64,000 nt of DNA from Paludisphaera soli (GTDB lineage Bacteria; Planctomycetota; Planctomycetia; Isosphaerales; Isosphaeraceae): positions 248,001 to 312,000 of the forward strand of contig NZ_JAALJI010000004.1 of assembly GCF_011064595.1 (NCBI RefSeq), written 5' to 3'. Under the pieces are notes generated by a model. It saw only the letters and a program-made list of their open reading frames with translations, did no database searches and had not been told where the DNA came from. The translations under genes and the position numbers were made by a program. Positions 1-9,365 of the stretch are shown piece by piece (positions within the stretch are counted from its first letter, which is position 1; each line of letters opens with the position of its first letter).

Positions 1-981
1 GGCGCGGAGCAATGCGCGATTGAGGACCGCCCGGTCGACGGCGTCGCAAAACGAGCGGGCGCTCGCGACGAGCCCGACCGGAATCGGGTCGGTCCCGCGG
101 CGAGTCCGGGCGAACTCCTCGATCGCCGCGTCCAGCTCGGGGCGGGGGAGGTCCAGTCGTCGTCCCAGCTCCGCGAAGCCCGGGGTCGTTGCGTCCAGGT
201 GGACGAGCAGCCGGTCTCGGTGCCCGCCCGTCAGGACCTTCAGCGCCTCGACCTCGTCGTCGTCGCACCCCGTCCGTTCCCAGTCTTCCTCGACCAGGAT
301 CGGCCCCGCCTTGGCGAGCCCCGCGCGGATCGCGTTCAGGATGAACCGCGATTCGGGACCGATCATCGCCGAGGCCGGCGCGACCGGGGGCAGGGCGTCG
401 AGCCGACGGGCCAGCGAGTCGAGTGCCGCGCGGTCCAGCAGCGGGAGGAGGCCGCCCAGGGTCTGGAGCGTCGCCATCTCGTCGGCGCACTCGAAGAGCC
501 GCCCGATCATCGGCGCGTCCGCCCCTGTCCGCCGCGCGAAGCTCAGGGCGGCGAAGGCGTCGTCGAGCGCCTCCTCGAACCGCCCCGCCTCGGCGTGCCG
601 CCGCGCCGCGAGGCAGGCGAGCCGGGTGAGGTGGCGGTTGCTTATCCGAAATCGGTCGCGGTCGATGATCTCGGGTGGCATCGCCTCGTCGCCCCACCGG
701 CAGGCGTCGATCCTCGCCGCCTCGCGGAGGGCCGCCAGCGCCGGGCGGGCCTGGTCGATCCAGCGGTCGACTTCCGTGCCCAGCCTCGATGACTCCAACG
801 CCTCGCGCGCCTTCGCCCAGTCCCCCGGCGGCACGCGCTCCGCCCAGGCGAACGCTCGGCGATACACGACCGCCGCGTCGGGAGCCTCGGCCGCGGCCGC
901 CTGCGTGAAAGCCCCGAGGCTCCGCAGCCGGCCGAGCAGGGGGGCGGACGCCAGCAGGCGGAGCAACTCGCGGCGAAGCAT
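1..981 (-). CDS. Uncharacterised protein, 3' end beyond the window
   Basis: This frame is open from an ATG at 979-981 to the window edge without a stop, giving 327 visible residues. A strong ribosome binding site (GAGGAGG, about 5 bases before the ATG) fixes the start. The N-terminus (MLRRELLRLLASAPLLGRL) is a basic stretch followed by a short hydrophobic segment and may be an export or Tat-like leader. The rest is soluble, helical and Ala/Leu/Arg/Asp rich, with no motif I recognise. The reading is supported because the other frames give only Arg/Pro/Gly-rich nonsense while this one has ordinary protein composition. It is divergent from the FAD oxidoreductase gene, 187 bp away. No function can be assigned. 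Confidence 0.75.
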   Translation of the reverse strand, partial: MLRRELLRLLASAPLLGRLRSLGAFTQAAAAEAPDAAVVYRRAFAWAERVPPGDWAKAREALESSRLGTEVDRWIDQARPALAALREAARIDACRWGDEAMPPEIIDRDRFRISNRHLTRLACLAARRHAEAGRFEEALDDAFAALSFARRTGADAPMIGRLFECADEMATLQTLGGLLPLLDRAALDSLARRLDALPPVAPASAMIGPESRFILNAIRAGLAKAGPILVEEDWERTGCDDDEVEALKVLTGGHRDRLLVHLDATTPGFAELGRRLDLPRPELDAAIEEFARTRRGTDPIPVGLVASARSFCDAVDRAVLNRALLRA

Positions 982-1092
982 GGCGACCTCCTCGATTCGA
1001 CCCGCTTCCTGGACCCGGAACCCGGCGGAGGGTTCGCGGCGGACCGACATCTTCGCCCGTCCGACGACCCGGTTCCAGGGGCCGCCCGACGG

Positions 1093-1121
1093 TTGCGGCC
1101 GCCTGGATTCGCGTGCATACT
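1093..1121 (+). promoter_or_regulatory. Predicted sigma70-type promoter for the FAD oxidoreductase gene
   Basis: TTGCGG at 1093-1098 and CATACT at 1116-1121 are separated by 17 bases and lie 47 bases upstream of the ATG at 1169. Pattern match only. Confidence 0.35.
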
Positions 1122-1168
1122 CGGCGGCGGTATGGCTGATCTCGATGCCTCGGCAGGTCGATGAAATC

Positions 1169-3016
1169 ATGAAGAACCGCTCAAGCTTGCTCGCGGCCTG
1201 GATCGTCGGGCTCCTTACACTCCACGTCCCGTCGCCCGCACGAGGTGCCGACGCTACCCACGACGTCGTCATCGTCGGCGCGACGCCCGGCGGGATCATG
1301 GCCGGGGTCGCGGCGGCGCGGGCCGGGCGGTCGGCGGTCATTTTGGAGCGCGGGGAGCACGTCGGCGGGCTGCCGGCGAACGGCCTGGGGGCGACCGACA
1401 TCGGCACCCGAGGCGCGACCGGGGGCCTGTTCCTGGAGTTCGTCGGCCGGGTGAAGCGGCACTACGTCGAGACTTACGGGGCCGACTCGAAGCAGGTCCG
1501 CGAGTGCTCCGACGGCTACCACTTCGAGCCCCGCGTGGCCGAGGCGGTGTTCGAACAGATGCTGGCCGAGCACCTGGATCGGCTGACCGTCGTCCGCAAT
1601 CGCCAGTTCGACGCCGATCCGGAGAACGTCGACCTGGAGGACGGCCGGCTCGTCGCGATCCGGGTCCGCGATCGGAAGACCGGCGCCGTCGAGACCTACC
1701 GGGCGCAGGTCTTCGTCGACGCCACCTATGAAGGAGACCTCGCGGCGGCGGCCGGCTGCGAGTACCGCGTCGGTCGCGAGGGGCGCGAGGAGTTCGGCGA
1801 GGCGATGGCCGGCCGGCTCTACAAGCCCTGGGGGGGCCAGCCCGCCGCCGGCTCGACCGGCCAGGCCGACAACGCCATCCAGGCCTTCAATTACCGGCTC
1901 TGCCTGACGAAGGACCCCGAGGATCGGCTTGAGACGCCCCGGCCCGCGACCTACGACCGCGCCGAGTACCTCTCGCTGGCCGACGATATCCGCGAGGGCC
2001 GCACCACGGCCCCGGCCGACGACAAGGGGCCGAAGCCGACGGCCCTGGCCTGGAATGCGGTCGGCCGGATCTTCAACCCGGTCGCCACCCCCAACGGCAA
2101 GGTCGACGCCAACAACCAGCACTGGAACTTCGTGTCGTCCGACCTCCCCGAGGAGAACTGGCCCTGGCCGACCTCGGGCTGGGACTGGCGCGACCGGTTC
2201 GCCGATCGGCTCCGCGACTACACGCTGGGCCTGCTCTACTTCGCCCAGAACGACGAGTCGCTCCCCGCGGACTTCCGCGCCCGCTGCCGCGAATGGGGCC
2301 TGGCGCGGAGCGAGTTCGTGGACAACGGCGGCTTCCCGCGCCAGGTGTACGTCCGCGAGGGGCGTCGGATCGTCGGCGAATCCTGGTTCACGGCGAAGGA
2401 CGCGGTCCCCGTCCGCCCAGACGGCCGGCCGCCGCTCCACGCCGACAGCATCACCGCCAGCCACTACGCGCTCGACTCGCACGCCGTCCGCAAGCGCGAG
2501 CCGGGGCGGGCCCACCTCGACGGCTTCTTCAGCTCGCCGAGCCGGCCCTACACGGTCCCTTACGGGGTGATCGTCCCGAAGAAGATCGACGGCCTGCTCA
2601 CGCCCGTGCCGGTCTCGGGGAGCCACGTCGGCTTCAGCACGCTCCGAATGGAACCGTGCTGGATGGCCCTGGGGGAGGCCGCCGGCGAGGCCGCGGCTCT
2701 CGCCGTCGAGACGGGCGTCGCCCCCCGCCGGGTCGACGTCGCCGCGCTCCAGGGCCGCCTCTTGAAGCATGGCGCGGTGCTGATGTACTTCCGCGACCTG
2801 AAGCCCGGCGCGCCCCATTTCGAGGCCGTCCAGGCGTTCGCCCTCCGGGGCTGGCTCGGCCCCGACGCCTGGCTCGCGCGGGCCGAGGAGAAGCCGACCG
2901 AGGCCGAGGCCCGCGACTGGCTCGATCGGGCGGGGGGGGCGGGGATGGGCCTGGAGCAGGCCCTCGCCCTGACGCGCGGCGAGCTGCTGGAGAAGCTCCG
3001 CGAATCCTCGCGCTGA
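1169..3016 (+). CDS. Secreted FAD-dependent oxidoreductase (FAD_oxidored family)
   Basis: A 615-residue protein. Residues 1-27 form a signal peptide (basic start MKNRSS, hydrophobic core, ending near ARGAD). A dinucleotide-binding fold follows directly: VVIVGATPGGIMAG at about 31-44, then the acidic end of strand 2 in VILERG. This N-terminal Rossmann motif, together with the later sequence TYEGDLAAAAG and the C-terminal GEAAGEAAALAVE segment, matches the FAD-dependent oxidoreductases of the FAD_oxidored / xanthan lyase-like group that are abundant in planctomycetes. Substrate is unknown; it probably acts outside the cytoplasm. The frame is open far upstream, but the signal peptide places the start at 1169. 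The next gene is on the opposite strand, ending 7 bases away. Confidence 0.85.
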   Translation: MKNRSSLLAAWIVGLLTLHVPSPARGADATHDVVIVGATPGGIMAGVAAARAGRSAVILERGEHVGGLPANGLGATDIGTRGATGGLFLEFVGRVKRHYVETYGADSKQVRECSDGYHFEPRVAEAVFEQMLAEHLDRLTVVRNRQFDADPENVDLEDGRLVAIRVRDRKTGAVETYRAQVFVDATYEGDLAAAAGCEYRVGREGREEFGEAMAGRLYKPWGGQPAAGSTGQADNAIQAFNYRLCLTKDPEDRLETPRPATYDRAEYLSLADDIREGRTTAPADDKGPKPTALAWNAVGRIFNPVATPNGKVDANNQHWNFVSSDLPEENWPWPTSGWDWRDRFADRLRDYTLGLLYFAQNDESLPADFRARCREWGLARSEFVDNGGFPRQVYVREGRRIVGESWFTAKDAVPVRPDGRPPLHADSITASHYALDSHAVRKREPGRAHLDGFFSSPSRPYTVPYGVIVPKKIDGLLTPVPVSGSHVGFSTLRMEPCWMALGEAAGEAAALAVETGVAPRRVDVAALQGRLLKHGAVLMYFRDLKPGAPHFEAVQAFALRGWLGPDAWLARAEEKPTEAEARDWLDRAGGAGMGLEQALALTRGELLEKLRESSR

Positions 3017-3023
3017 CCTCGGA

Positions 3024-3314
3024 TCAGCCGACGGCGTCGGTGGGGTGGTCCCACTCGGCGTCGAAGCCCTCGCGGATTCGCGCCAGGGCGTCGGCCGGGT
3101 CGATCCCCTGGTCCTTCGCGTAGGAGTCGGCGAGCTGCCGGGCCAGGTCGACGAGCATCAGGCCCCAGGCCGCCGGGTCGTCCCAGAGGTCGGCCGCCAG
3201 GCTGGCCCGCTGGCCTTCCGACGTGATCCAGACCCGTGCGATCTCGACGGCCCGGGGGTCGAGCGCGACTCGGGCGGGCGGGGGTAGGGGGCCGGAGGCG
3301 GGATGGTCGGGCAT
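3024..3314 (-). CDS. DUF5076 domain-containing protein
   Basis: A 96-residue soluble protein. The order RAVEIARVWITSEGQ, WDDPAAWGLMLVDLARQLA, DPADALARIREGFDAEWDHPTD is the pattern of DUF5076 proteins, a small family of unknown function. The start at 3314 (MPDHPASGPLPP) gives the full family length; longer in-frame extensions would add low-complexity Gly/Arg sequence. It converges on the FAD oxidoreductase with a 7-base gap. Confidence 0.8.
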   Translation of the reverse strand: MPDHPASGPLPPPARVALDPRAVEIARVWITSEGQRASLAADLWDDPAAWGLMLVDLARQLADSYAKDQGIDPADALARIREGFDAEWDHPTDAVG

Positions 3315-3374
3315 GGCGGAAACGCGTCCTCGTCCTGGAGGGTCGGCGGCCGGGGCGATCCCGGCGCGGCGGCC

Positions 3375-3380
3375 ATTGTA
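3375..3380 (-). promoter_or_regulatory. Possible -10 element for the DUF5076 gene
   Basis: TACAAT on the minus strand, 61 bases upstream of the DUF5076 start. No convincing -35 element is visible 16-18 bases further upstream, so this is weak. Confidence 0.2.
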
Positions 3381-3475
3381 GCCCCGGCGCCGCCCCCGCC
3401 GCGACGGACCGCCGCCGGGGATTCCGCAAGCCGGCGATGGCGGAGAATCCGGGGGGACGGCGGGATTTTCTGGGG

Positions 3476-3503
3476 TTGATCGCCCGGGGTGACCTGGTAT
3501 AGT
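3476..3503 (+). promoter_or_regulatory. Predicted sigma70-type promoter for the NtrC-family regulator
   Basis: TTGATC (3476-3481), a 16-base spacer and TATAGT (3498-3503) form the best promoter-like pair in the 303-bp gap 3315-3617. This would give a leader of about 108 bases before the ATG at 3618. I see no other feature in that gap apart from the possible minus-strand -10 at 3375. Confidence 0.5.
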
Positions 3504-3617
3504 CACGGATGAGACGATAGAGCCGGATTGCGCGTCTTTCTGCTCTTTCGCATCATGGCGGCTCGGGCCTCGGCCCCGCAACAGGATTGGACTACGCCTC
3601 AACTGGATGAGGGCGCC

Positions 3618-5078
<1,461 letters not shown>

Positions 5079-5141
5079 CCCGACGAACGCGGGCCTCCCA
5101 AAAGGAGGGCCTCGGCCTCGTCCGGTCGACGAGCGGGCGGA

Positions 5142-5975
5142 TCAGTTCACCTTCGTCTTACCCGTCGCGTCGGTGACCTCGTCGGTCCAGACGACGAACT
5201 TCTTGAGGCTGGAGGGGCCGAAGCTGGTGGTGAGGGCGACGTCGACGGCGTCGCGGCCCTTGGCCATCAGGATGCGGCCGATCCGGCGCTTGTTGTGGCG
5301 GGCGTCGAAGGTGTGCCAGGCGCCCCCCAGGTAGACCTCGAACCAGGCGCTGAAGTCCATCGGGTCCGGGGAGATCGGCACGCCGATGTCGCCGAGGTAG
5401 CCGGTGACGTAGCGGGCGGGGATGTTCATGCAGCGGCAGAAGGTCACGGCCAGGTGGGTGAAGTCGCGGCAGACCCCCTGGGCCTCGATGTAGGCGTCGT
5501 AGGCCGACTTCGTGGACCGGGCGTACTGGTAGCCGAACTCGATGTGGTTGTGGACCCAGTCGACGATCGCCTGGACGCGAAACCAGCCGGGCGGCGTGTT
5601 CTGGAAGAGGTTCCAGGCGATGTCGCTGAGTCGGTCGACCTCGCAGTAGCGGCTCGCCAGCAGGAACGGCATCACCTCGGGCGGCAGCTCGTGGATGGGG
5701 ACCTCGCACGCCTCGGTGACGATGCGGTCGGGCAGGCCGTCGACCTGGACGACGGCGTCGTTGCTCAGGCGGAGGGTGCCGGCCGGGACCAGGATCCGCC
5801 GCGATCGGTTGCCGAACTCGTCGACGAAGTCGGTCGCCGGGACGTCCGGCTCGATGACGAGCGCCTCGGGCCCGCACAGGGACGGTTCTACCGAGGGATG
5901 CACGCGCAGGAGCATCATCATGGCGATCGGGGCGGGGACGTCGAACTCGAGATCGTAGCCGATCCGGATGAACAT
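5142..5975 (-). CDS. Transglutaminase-like cysteine peptidase-fold protein
   Basis: A 277-residue protein. The N-terminal half ([32 protein letters not shown]) is the beta-sandwich typical of bacterial transglutaminase-like proteins. The papain-like core follows: the nucleophile Cys169 in [12 protein letters not shown] and an Asp-bearing motif WHTFDARHN at 220-228. The position where the catalytic His of HAW is normally found reads FSAWFEVY (Ser209), with His221 nearby, so the triad is atypical. The gene is divergent from the Anbu peptidase gene across 254 bp. Transglutaminase-like proteins are known neighbours of Anbu. No signal peptide is visible, so it is probably cytoplasmic. Substrate unknown. 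Confidence 0.85.
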   Translation of the reverse strand: MFIRIGYDLEFDVPAPIAMMMLLRVHPSVEPSLCGPEALVIEPDVPATDFVDEFGNRSRRILVPAGTLRLSNDAVVQVDGLPDRIVTEACEVPIHELPPEVMPFLLASRYCEVDRLSDIAWNLFQNTPPGWFRVQAIVDWVHNHIEFGYQYARSTKSAYDAYIEAQGVCRDFTHLAVTFCRCMNIPARYVTGYLGDIGVPISPDPMDFSAWFEVYLGGAWHTFDARHNKRRIGRILMAKGRDAVDVALTTSFGPSSLKKFVVWTDEVTDATGKTKVN

Positions 5976-6045
5976 GGATGGGGCCCGGAGCTAGGGGGAA
6001 TGCCTGGTCGGAATGGGACCGGCGGCCCGCGCGAGAGGTGCGAAA

Positions 6046-6074
6046 ATCGTACCAACCGCGCCGACCCGCGTCCA
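6046..6074 (-). promoter_or_regulatory. Predicted promoter for the transglutaminase-like gene
   Basis: On the minus strand TGGACG (6074-6069), a 17-base spacer and TACGAT (6051-6046), 71 bases upstream of the start at 5975. Pattern match only. Confidence 0.35.
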
Positions 6075-6126
6075 CCGGCCGGCGAATTCGTGGCGTCGCG
6101 GGCCCTCCGGCGGGCGGGCGGTGACC

Positions 6127-6156
6127 TTGCCACGGGACGGACGGAGATGGTATTCA
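6127..6156 (+). promoter_or_regulatory. Predicted promoter for the Anbu gene
   Basis: TTGCCA (6127-6132), 18-base spacer, TATTCA (6151-6156), 74 bases before the ATG at 6230. It lies back to back with the minus-strand promoter at 6046-6074, as expected for a divergent pair. Confidence 0.35.
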
Positions 6157-6229
6157 GGGGGGGGCCTTTGAGCGCGGACGCTCGATCGGGCGGGATTATC
6201 GAAGTGAGCGTCGCGGAGGACTGGTTACG

Positions 6230-6970
6230 ATGACGTATTGCCTGGGCATCACCACGAAGGACGGCTTCGTGGCGGCGTCGGACTCGCGGACCAACGCCGG
6301 CTACGACCAGGTGAACGTCTGCCGCAAGATGCACCTGTTCGAGATGCCGGGCGACCGGGTCTTCGTCGCCATGACCAGCGGCAGCCTGTCGTGCAGCCAG
6401 TCGGTCGTGACCCTCCTGCGCAAGGACTTCGAGTCCGGCAAGGGGCTGGCCGCGGTCGAGACGATGTACGAGGCCGCCCGCTGCGTGGGGGAGCAGGTCC
6501 GCCGCGTTTCCGAGCTGGATCGCAAGGCCCTGGAGCAGGACGGCTACAAGGTCAACGTCCACGTCATCCTGGCGGGGCAGATCCGCGGCCAGCCCCACGA
6601 CGTCTACATGATCTACCCGCAGGGGAACCCCCTGCGCGCCACCGAGGACTCGCCCTTCGTGCAGATCGGCGAGTGCAAGTACGGCCGGCCGATCCTCGAC
6701 CGGGGCGTGCGCTTCGACACGACCTCGCTGGAGGAAGCCGCGCGCTATGCCCTGATCTCGATCGACTCCACGTTGAGGTCCAACGTGACGGTCGGCCCGC
6801 CGGTCGACCTGCTCGTCTACGCCCGCGACGAGTTCAACCTCGACCGCCGCCGCCGATTCCGCGACCGCGACCCCGACTTCACCGCCATCCACTCCCAGTG
6901 GGAGCAGGCGCTTCGGCAGGCCGTGGCGGCCCTCCCCGCCGTGGACTTCCCCCCCGACGCCGAGCGTTGA
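6230..6970 (+). CDS. Anbu-type proteasome-like peptidase
   Basis: A 246-residue member of the Ntn-hydrolase proteasome beta-subunit superfamily, the Anbu (ancestral beta subunit) branch. It begins MTYCLGITTKDGFVAASDSR, so removal of Met1 exposes Thr2 as the nucleophile. Asp18 (SDSRTNAG) and Lys33 (RKMHLF) occupy the positions of the proteasome Thr1/Asp17/Lys33 triad, and the GSLSCSQS segment supplies the Ser/Gly loop. Anbu assembles into rings or lock-washer helices, and its physiological substrates are unknown. GGAGGA nine bases before ATG fixes the start, which must be exact for the N-terminal Thr to work. Neighbours are a divergent transglutaminase-like gene and a convergent M3 peptidase. 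The usual ATP-grasp and alpha-E partners of Anbu loci are not in this window. Confidence 0.92.
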   Translation: MTYCLGITTKDGFVAASDSRTNAGYDQVNVCRKMHLFEMPGDRVFVAMTSGSLSCSQSVVTLLRKDFESGKGLAAVETMYEAARCVGEQVRRVSELDRKALEQDGYKVNVHVILAGQIRGQPHDVYMIYPQGNPLRATEDSPFVQIGECKYGRPILDRGVRFDTTSLEEAARYALISIDSTLRSNVTVGPPVDLLVYARDEFNLDRRRRFRDRDPDFTAIHSQWEQALRQAVAALPAVDFPPDAER

Positions 6971-6986
6971 GCGCCGAGCCTGAGTC

Positions 6987-7020
6987 CGGCGTGGCCGCCC
7001 CGCGCGGGGCGGCCACGCCG
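6987..7020. terminator. 34-bp perfect palindrome, bidirectional terminator
   Basis: Bases 6987-7003 are exactly repeated as reverse complement in 7004-7020. It lies between the convergent stops of the Anbu gene (6970) and the M3 peptidase gene (7028). As RNA it folds into a stem of about 15 G-C-rich pairs in either direction. There is no U tract, which is common for terminators in such high-GC genomes. Confidence 0.65.
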
Positions 7021-7027
7021 CCGCGCC

Positions 7028-8746
7028 TTACGGGGCCAGGCGGTCCAGCTCCTCGCCGATGGTCGCCATGAGGGGGGCGATGGTGGCGGCGTCGAAGGCG
7101 AAGCGGGCACCGGCGGCTTCGAAGAGGTGGGGCAGGGGCCTCGCGCCGCCGATCGCCAGGGCCTTGCGGTAGTCGGCCACGGCCCCGGCGCGGTCGGTCA
7201 GGCTCCGCTTCCAGATCTGCAGGGCGCCGAGCTGCGCCAGGCCGTACTCGATGTAGTAGAACGGGTACAGGAAGATGTGGAGCTGGCGGTGCCAGGAGTG
7301 GTCGCGGGCCTCCTCCAGGCCGGTCCAGTCCACCTCGCCGCCGAACCGCGCGATCAGGTCGCGCCAGGCGGCCTTGCGGTCGTCGCGGGTGTGCTCCGGG
7401 TGGGTGTAGATCCAGTGCTGGAAGGCGTCGACCGTGGCGATCCAGGGGAGGATCGTGACGATCCCCTCCAGCAGCTTGCGGTACGAGCGCTCGGCCTGCT
7501 CGCCGTCGTAGAACGGGTCGGCCACCCCGGCGCCCAGCAGCTCCATGGTCATGGAGGCGACCTCGCAGAACTCCAGCGGGCTCTCGCGATACGCCGCGAG
7601 CGGCTCCCCGCGCGAGGCGAGGGTGTGGAAGGCGTGGCCCCCCTCGTGCAGCAGCGTGCGGACGTCGGAGTCCACCCCCACGGCGTTCATGAAGATGAAC
7701 GGCAGGCGGTCGGCCTCGTACGTGGTCTGGTAGCCGCCGGGAGCCTTCCCCTTGCGGTTGGCCAGGTCCAGCAGCTTGTGCTCGCGCATGTAGCCGAACT
7801 GGTCGGCGAGCTCGGGGTCGACCTCGCGGAAGATGGCCTCGGCCCCCTCGGCGAGCCGGGAGACGTCCTCGAACGGCCTCAGCGGCGGGCGGCCCAGCGG
7901 GTCGGCCGCGACGTCCCAGGGGCGGAGCGACTCCACGCCCAGCCCGCCCCGGTGCTCACGGTGGATCGCGGCGGCCAGCGGGACGACGGTCTTCTCGATC
8001 GCCTCGTGGAACTTGGCGGCGTCGGCCGGGCCGTAGTCGAACCGCTCGCGGTTGCGGTAGGCGTAGGCGACGTAGTCGTCGAACCCGGCCTCGCGGGCGA
8101 TCTCCAGGCGGATCGCCCGCATCTCGTCGAAGAGGGCTTCGAGCGTCTCGCGGTCGACCAGCCGGCGCTCGGCGGCGAGGGTCCAGGCCTGACGACGGAC
8201 GTCGCGGTCGGGCGACTCCAGGAACGGCGAGAGCTGCGCCAGCGTCCGCTCCTGGCCCTGGAACTCGACCGTCATGGCGCCGATCGCCTTCTGGTACTGC
8301 TGCTCCAGCTCGGCCAGGCGGGTCTCGCGCGGGATGTTGGCCTCGCGGTAGAGGGCCCGGCGGTTCTCCAGCGAGCGGCTGAAGACGTGGTAACGCTCGG
8401 CCGAAAGGCCCGCGCGGCCTGGGGCGTCGAGGAACTTGTTGCGGACCTCGTTGAGGTAGGGCTTGAGCCGGGGCTCGACCTCGCGGACGAACTCCAGGTA
8501 GGCGGCCTCGCGCGCGGGGTCGTCGGTCTGGCAGGTCATGGCGACGTAGCGGGCGGTCCCCTCCTGACCGACGACCGCGTTCAGCTCGCCCGAGGCGGTC
8601 AGCCAGGCCTCGACTTGCTCCGGGGTGTCGACGGGCATCGCCAGCAGCTTCTGGTACCAGGGCTCGATCTGCTCCCAGGTCTTCAGCTCGACGCCTTCGG
8701 GGAGCCAGGTGCGGGGGAACGTCTCGGGGGCGTAGGTCGTGCTCAT
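7028..8746 (-). CDS. M3 family oligoendopeptidase
   Basis: A 572-residue cytoplasmic zinc metallopeptidase of the M3 (oligoendopeptidase F-like) family, cleaving short peptides. The metal-binding motif LLHEGGHAFHTLA lies near residue 366, with the downstream Glu in EFCEVASMTMELL as third zinc ligand. The C-terminal HRQLHIFLYPFYYIEYGLAQLGALQIW block is also typical. No signal peptide. It lies 67 bp downstream of a small membrane-protein gene on the same strand and could share its transcript. Convergent placement against Anbu puts two peptidase genes side by side. Confidence 0.92.
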   Translation of the reverse strand: MSTTYAPETFPRTWLPEGVELKTWEQIEPWYQKLLAMPVDTPEQVEAWLTASGELNAVVGQEGTARYVAMTCQTDDPAREAAYLEFVREVEPRLKPYLNEVRNKFLDAPGRAGLSAERYHVFSRSLENRRALYREANIPRETRLAELEQQYQKAIGAMTVEFQGQERTLAQLSPFLESPDRDVRRQAWTLAAERRLVDRETLEALFDEMRAIRLEIAREAGFDDYVAYAYRNRERFDYGPADAAKFHEAIEKTVVPLAAAIHREHRGGLGVESLRPWDVAADPLGRPPLRPFEDVSRLAEGAEAIFREVDPELADQFGYMREHKLLDLANRKGKAPGGYQTTYEADRLPFIFMNAVGVDSDVRTLLHEGGHAFHTLASRGEPLAAYRESPLEFCEVASMTMELLGAGVADPFYDGEQAERSYRKLLEGIVTILPWIATVDAFQHWIYTHPEHTRDDRKAAWRDLIARFGGEVDWTGLEEARDHSWHRQLHIFLYPFYYIEYGLAQLGALQIWKRSLTDRAGAVADYRKALAIGGARPLPHLFEAAGARFAFDAATIAPLMATIGEELDRLAP

Positions 8747-8813
8747 CGGGCCAGCCTGTCTTCCTCGGTCATGACATGAAAAAGGTCGTCGATCCGTCGG
8801 GTCGGGGCCGCGC

Positions 8814-9113
8814 TCAGGGGAGCGAGGCCTGGACGCACCAGGCGCCGGCGAAGATCCAGCACGACATCGCGGCCGTGCCGACGACGAGGACCAGGGTCGT
8901 CGCGGCGAGGGCCTCGGCGTGCTCCAGCAGGCCGCGGGCCAGGCCGATCGAGCCGATCGTCTGGAAGAGGGCCATGACCGCCGCCAGGCCGAGGGCGACC
9001 GCGCCCACGCCGGTGATGAAGACGATCACGCCGATCCGGCCGGCCGGGTCGCGGCACATCGCCAGGACGAAGGCCACCATCAGAATGACGAACGCGAGCG
9101 TCTGGAGCTTCAC
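8814..9113 (-). CDS. Small membrane protein of unknown function
   Basis: A 99-residue protein starting at a GTG (9111-9113) with GAGGAGG nine bases upstream. It is almost entirely hydrophobic, with about three membrane helices: residues 4-16 extended by the following stretch, 24-52, and 68-92. An upstream in-frame ATG at 9224 would add 37 Gly/Arg/Pro-rich residues with no protein character, so I prefer the GTG. No family recognised. It precedes the M3 peptidase on the same strand. Confidence 0.65.
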   Translation of the reverse strand: MKLQTLAFVILMVAFVLAMCRDPAGRIGVIVFITGVGAVALGLAAVMALFQTIGSIGLARGLLEHAEALAATTLVLVVGTAAMSCWIFAGAWCVQASLP

Positions 9114-9231
9114 CCCGCCGGCCCTCCTCGCCCGGCCCCCCTTCGGACCTCCGCCGCAACTGGGATCATCCCCGCGCGGGCCGACCGCTGTCAACGCCCC
9201 GCGACCGCCGCCGGCCGGGGCCACAGGCCCA

Positions 9232-9259
9232 TTGAGAGTCCGCCCGCGTTCGGTTTAGA
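9232..9259 (+). promoter_or_regulatory. Predicted promoter for the xylose isomerase-like gene
   Basis: TTGAGA (9232-9237), 16-base spacer, TTTAGA (9254-9259), or TAGAGT at 9256-9261 with 18 bases. It lies about 107 bases before the ATG at 9366. Confidence 0.35.
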
Positions 9260-9365
9260 GTACTAGGGCCGACGGCGATCCGCCCGTCGGTCCCCCACGC
9301 CAGCGAGGCCGCGAGAGCGAGACCGCCAGCCGGTCGTCCAGCCAGTTCCCCGGAGCATCCGACGC

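Noticed and set aside
20-1168. In-frame upstream extension of the FAD oxidoreductase
   Set aside because: The extension is Ser/Arg/Ala low-complexity sequence and overlaps the minus-strand protein at 1-981, which has a ribosome binding site. The signal peptide begins at 1169.
1181-2818. Long minus-strand open frame antisense to the FAD oxidoreductase
   Set aside because: Its translation is Gly/Arg/Val-rich with no fold pattern, while the plus-strand frame has a signal peptide and a flavin-binding motif. Such antisense frames are open because of the high GC.
5080-5125. Terminator after the NtrC-type regulator (CCTCC-CAAAA-GGAGG)
   Set aside because: The stem is only five pairs and cannot be extended, so it is too weak to call.
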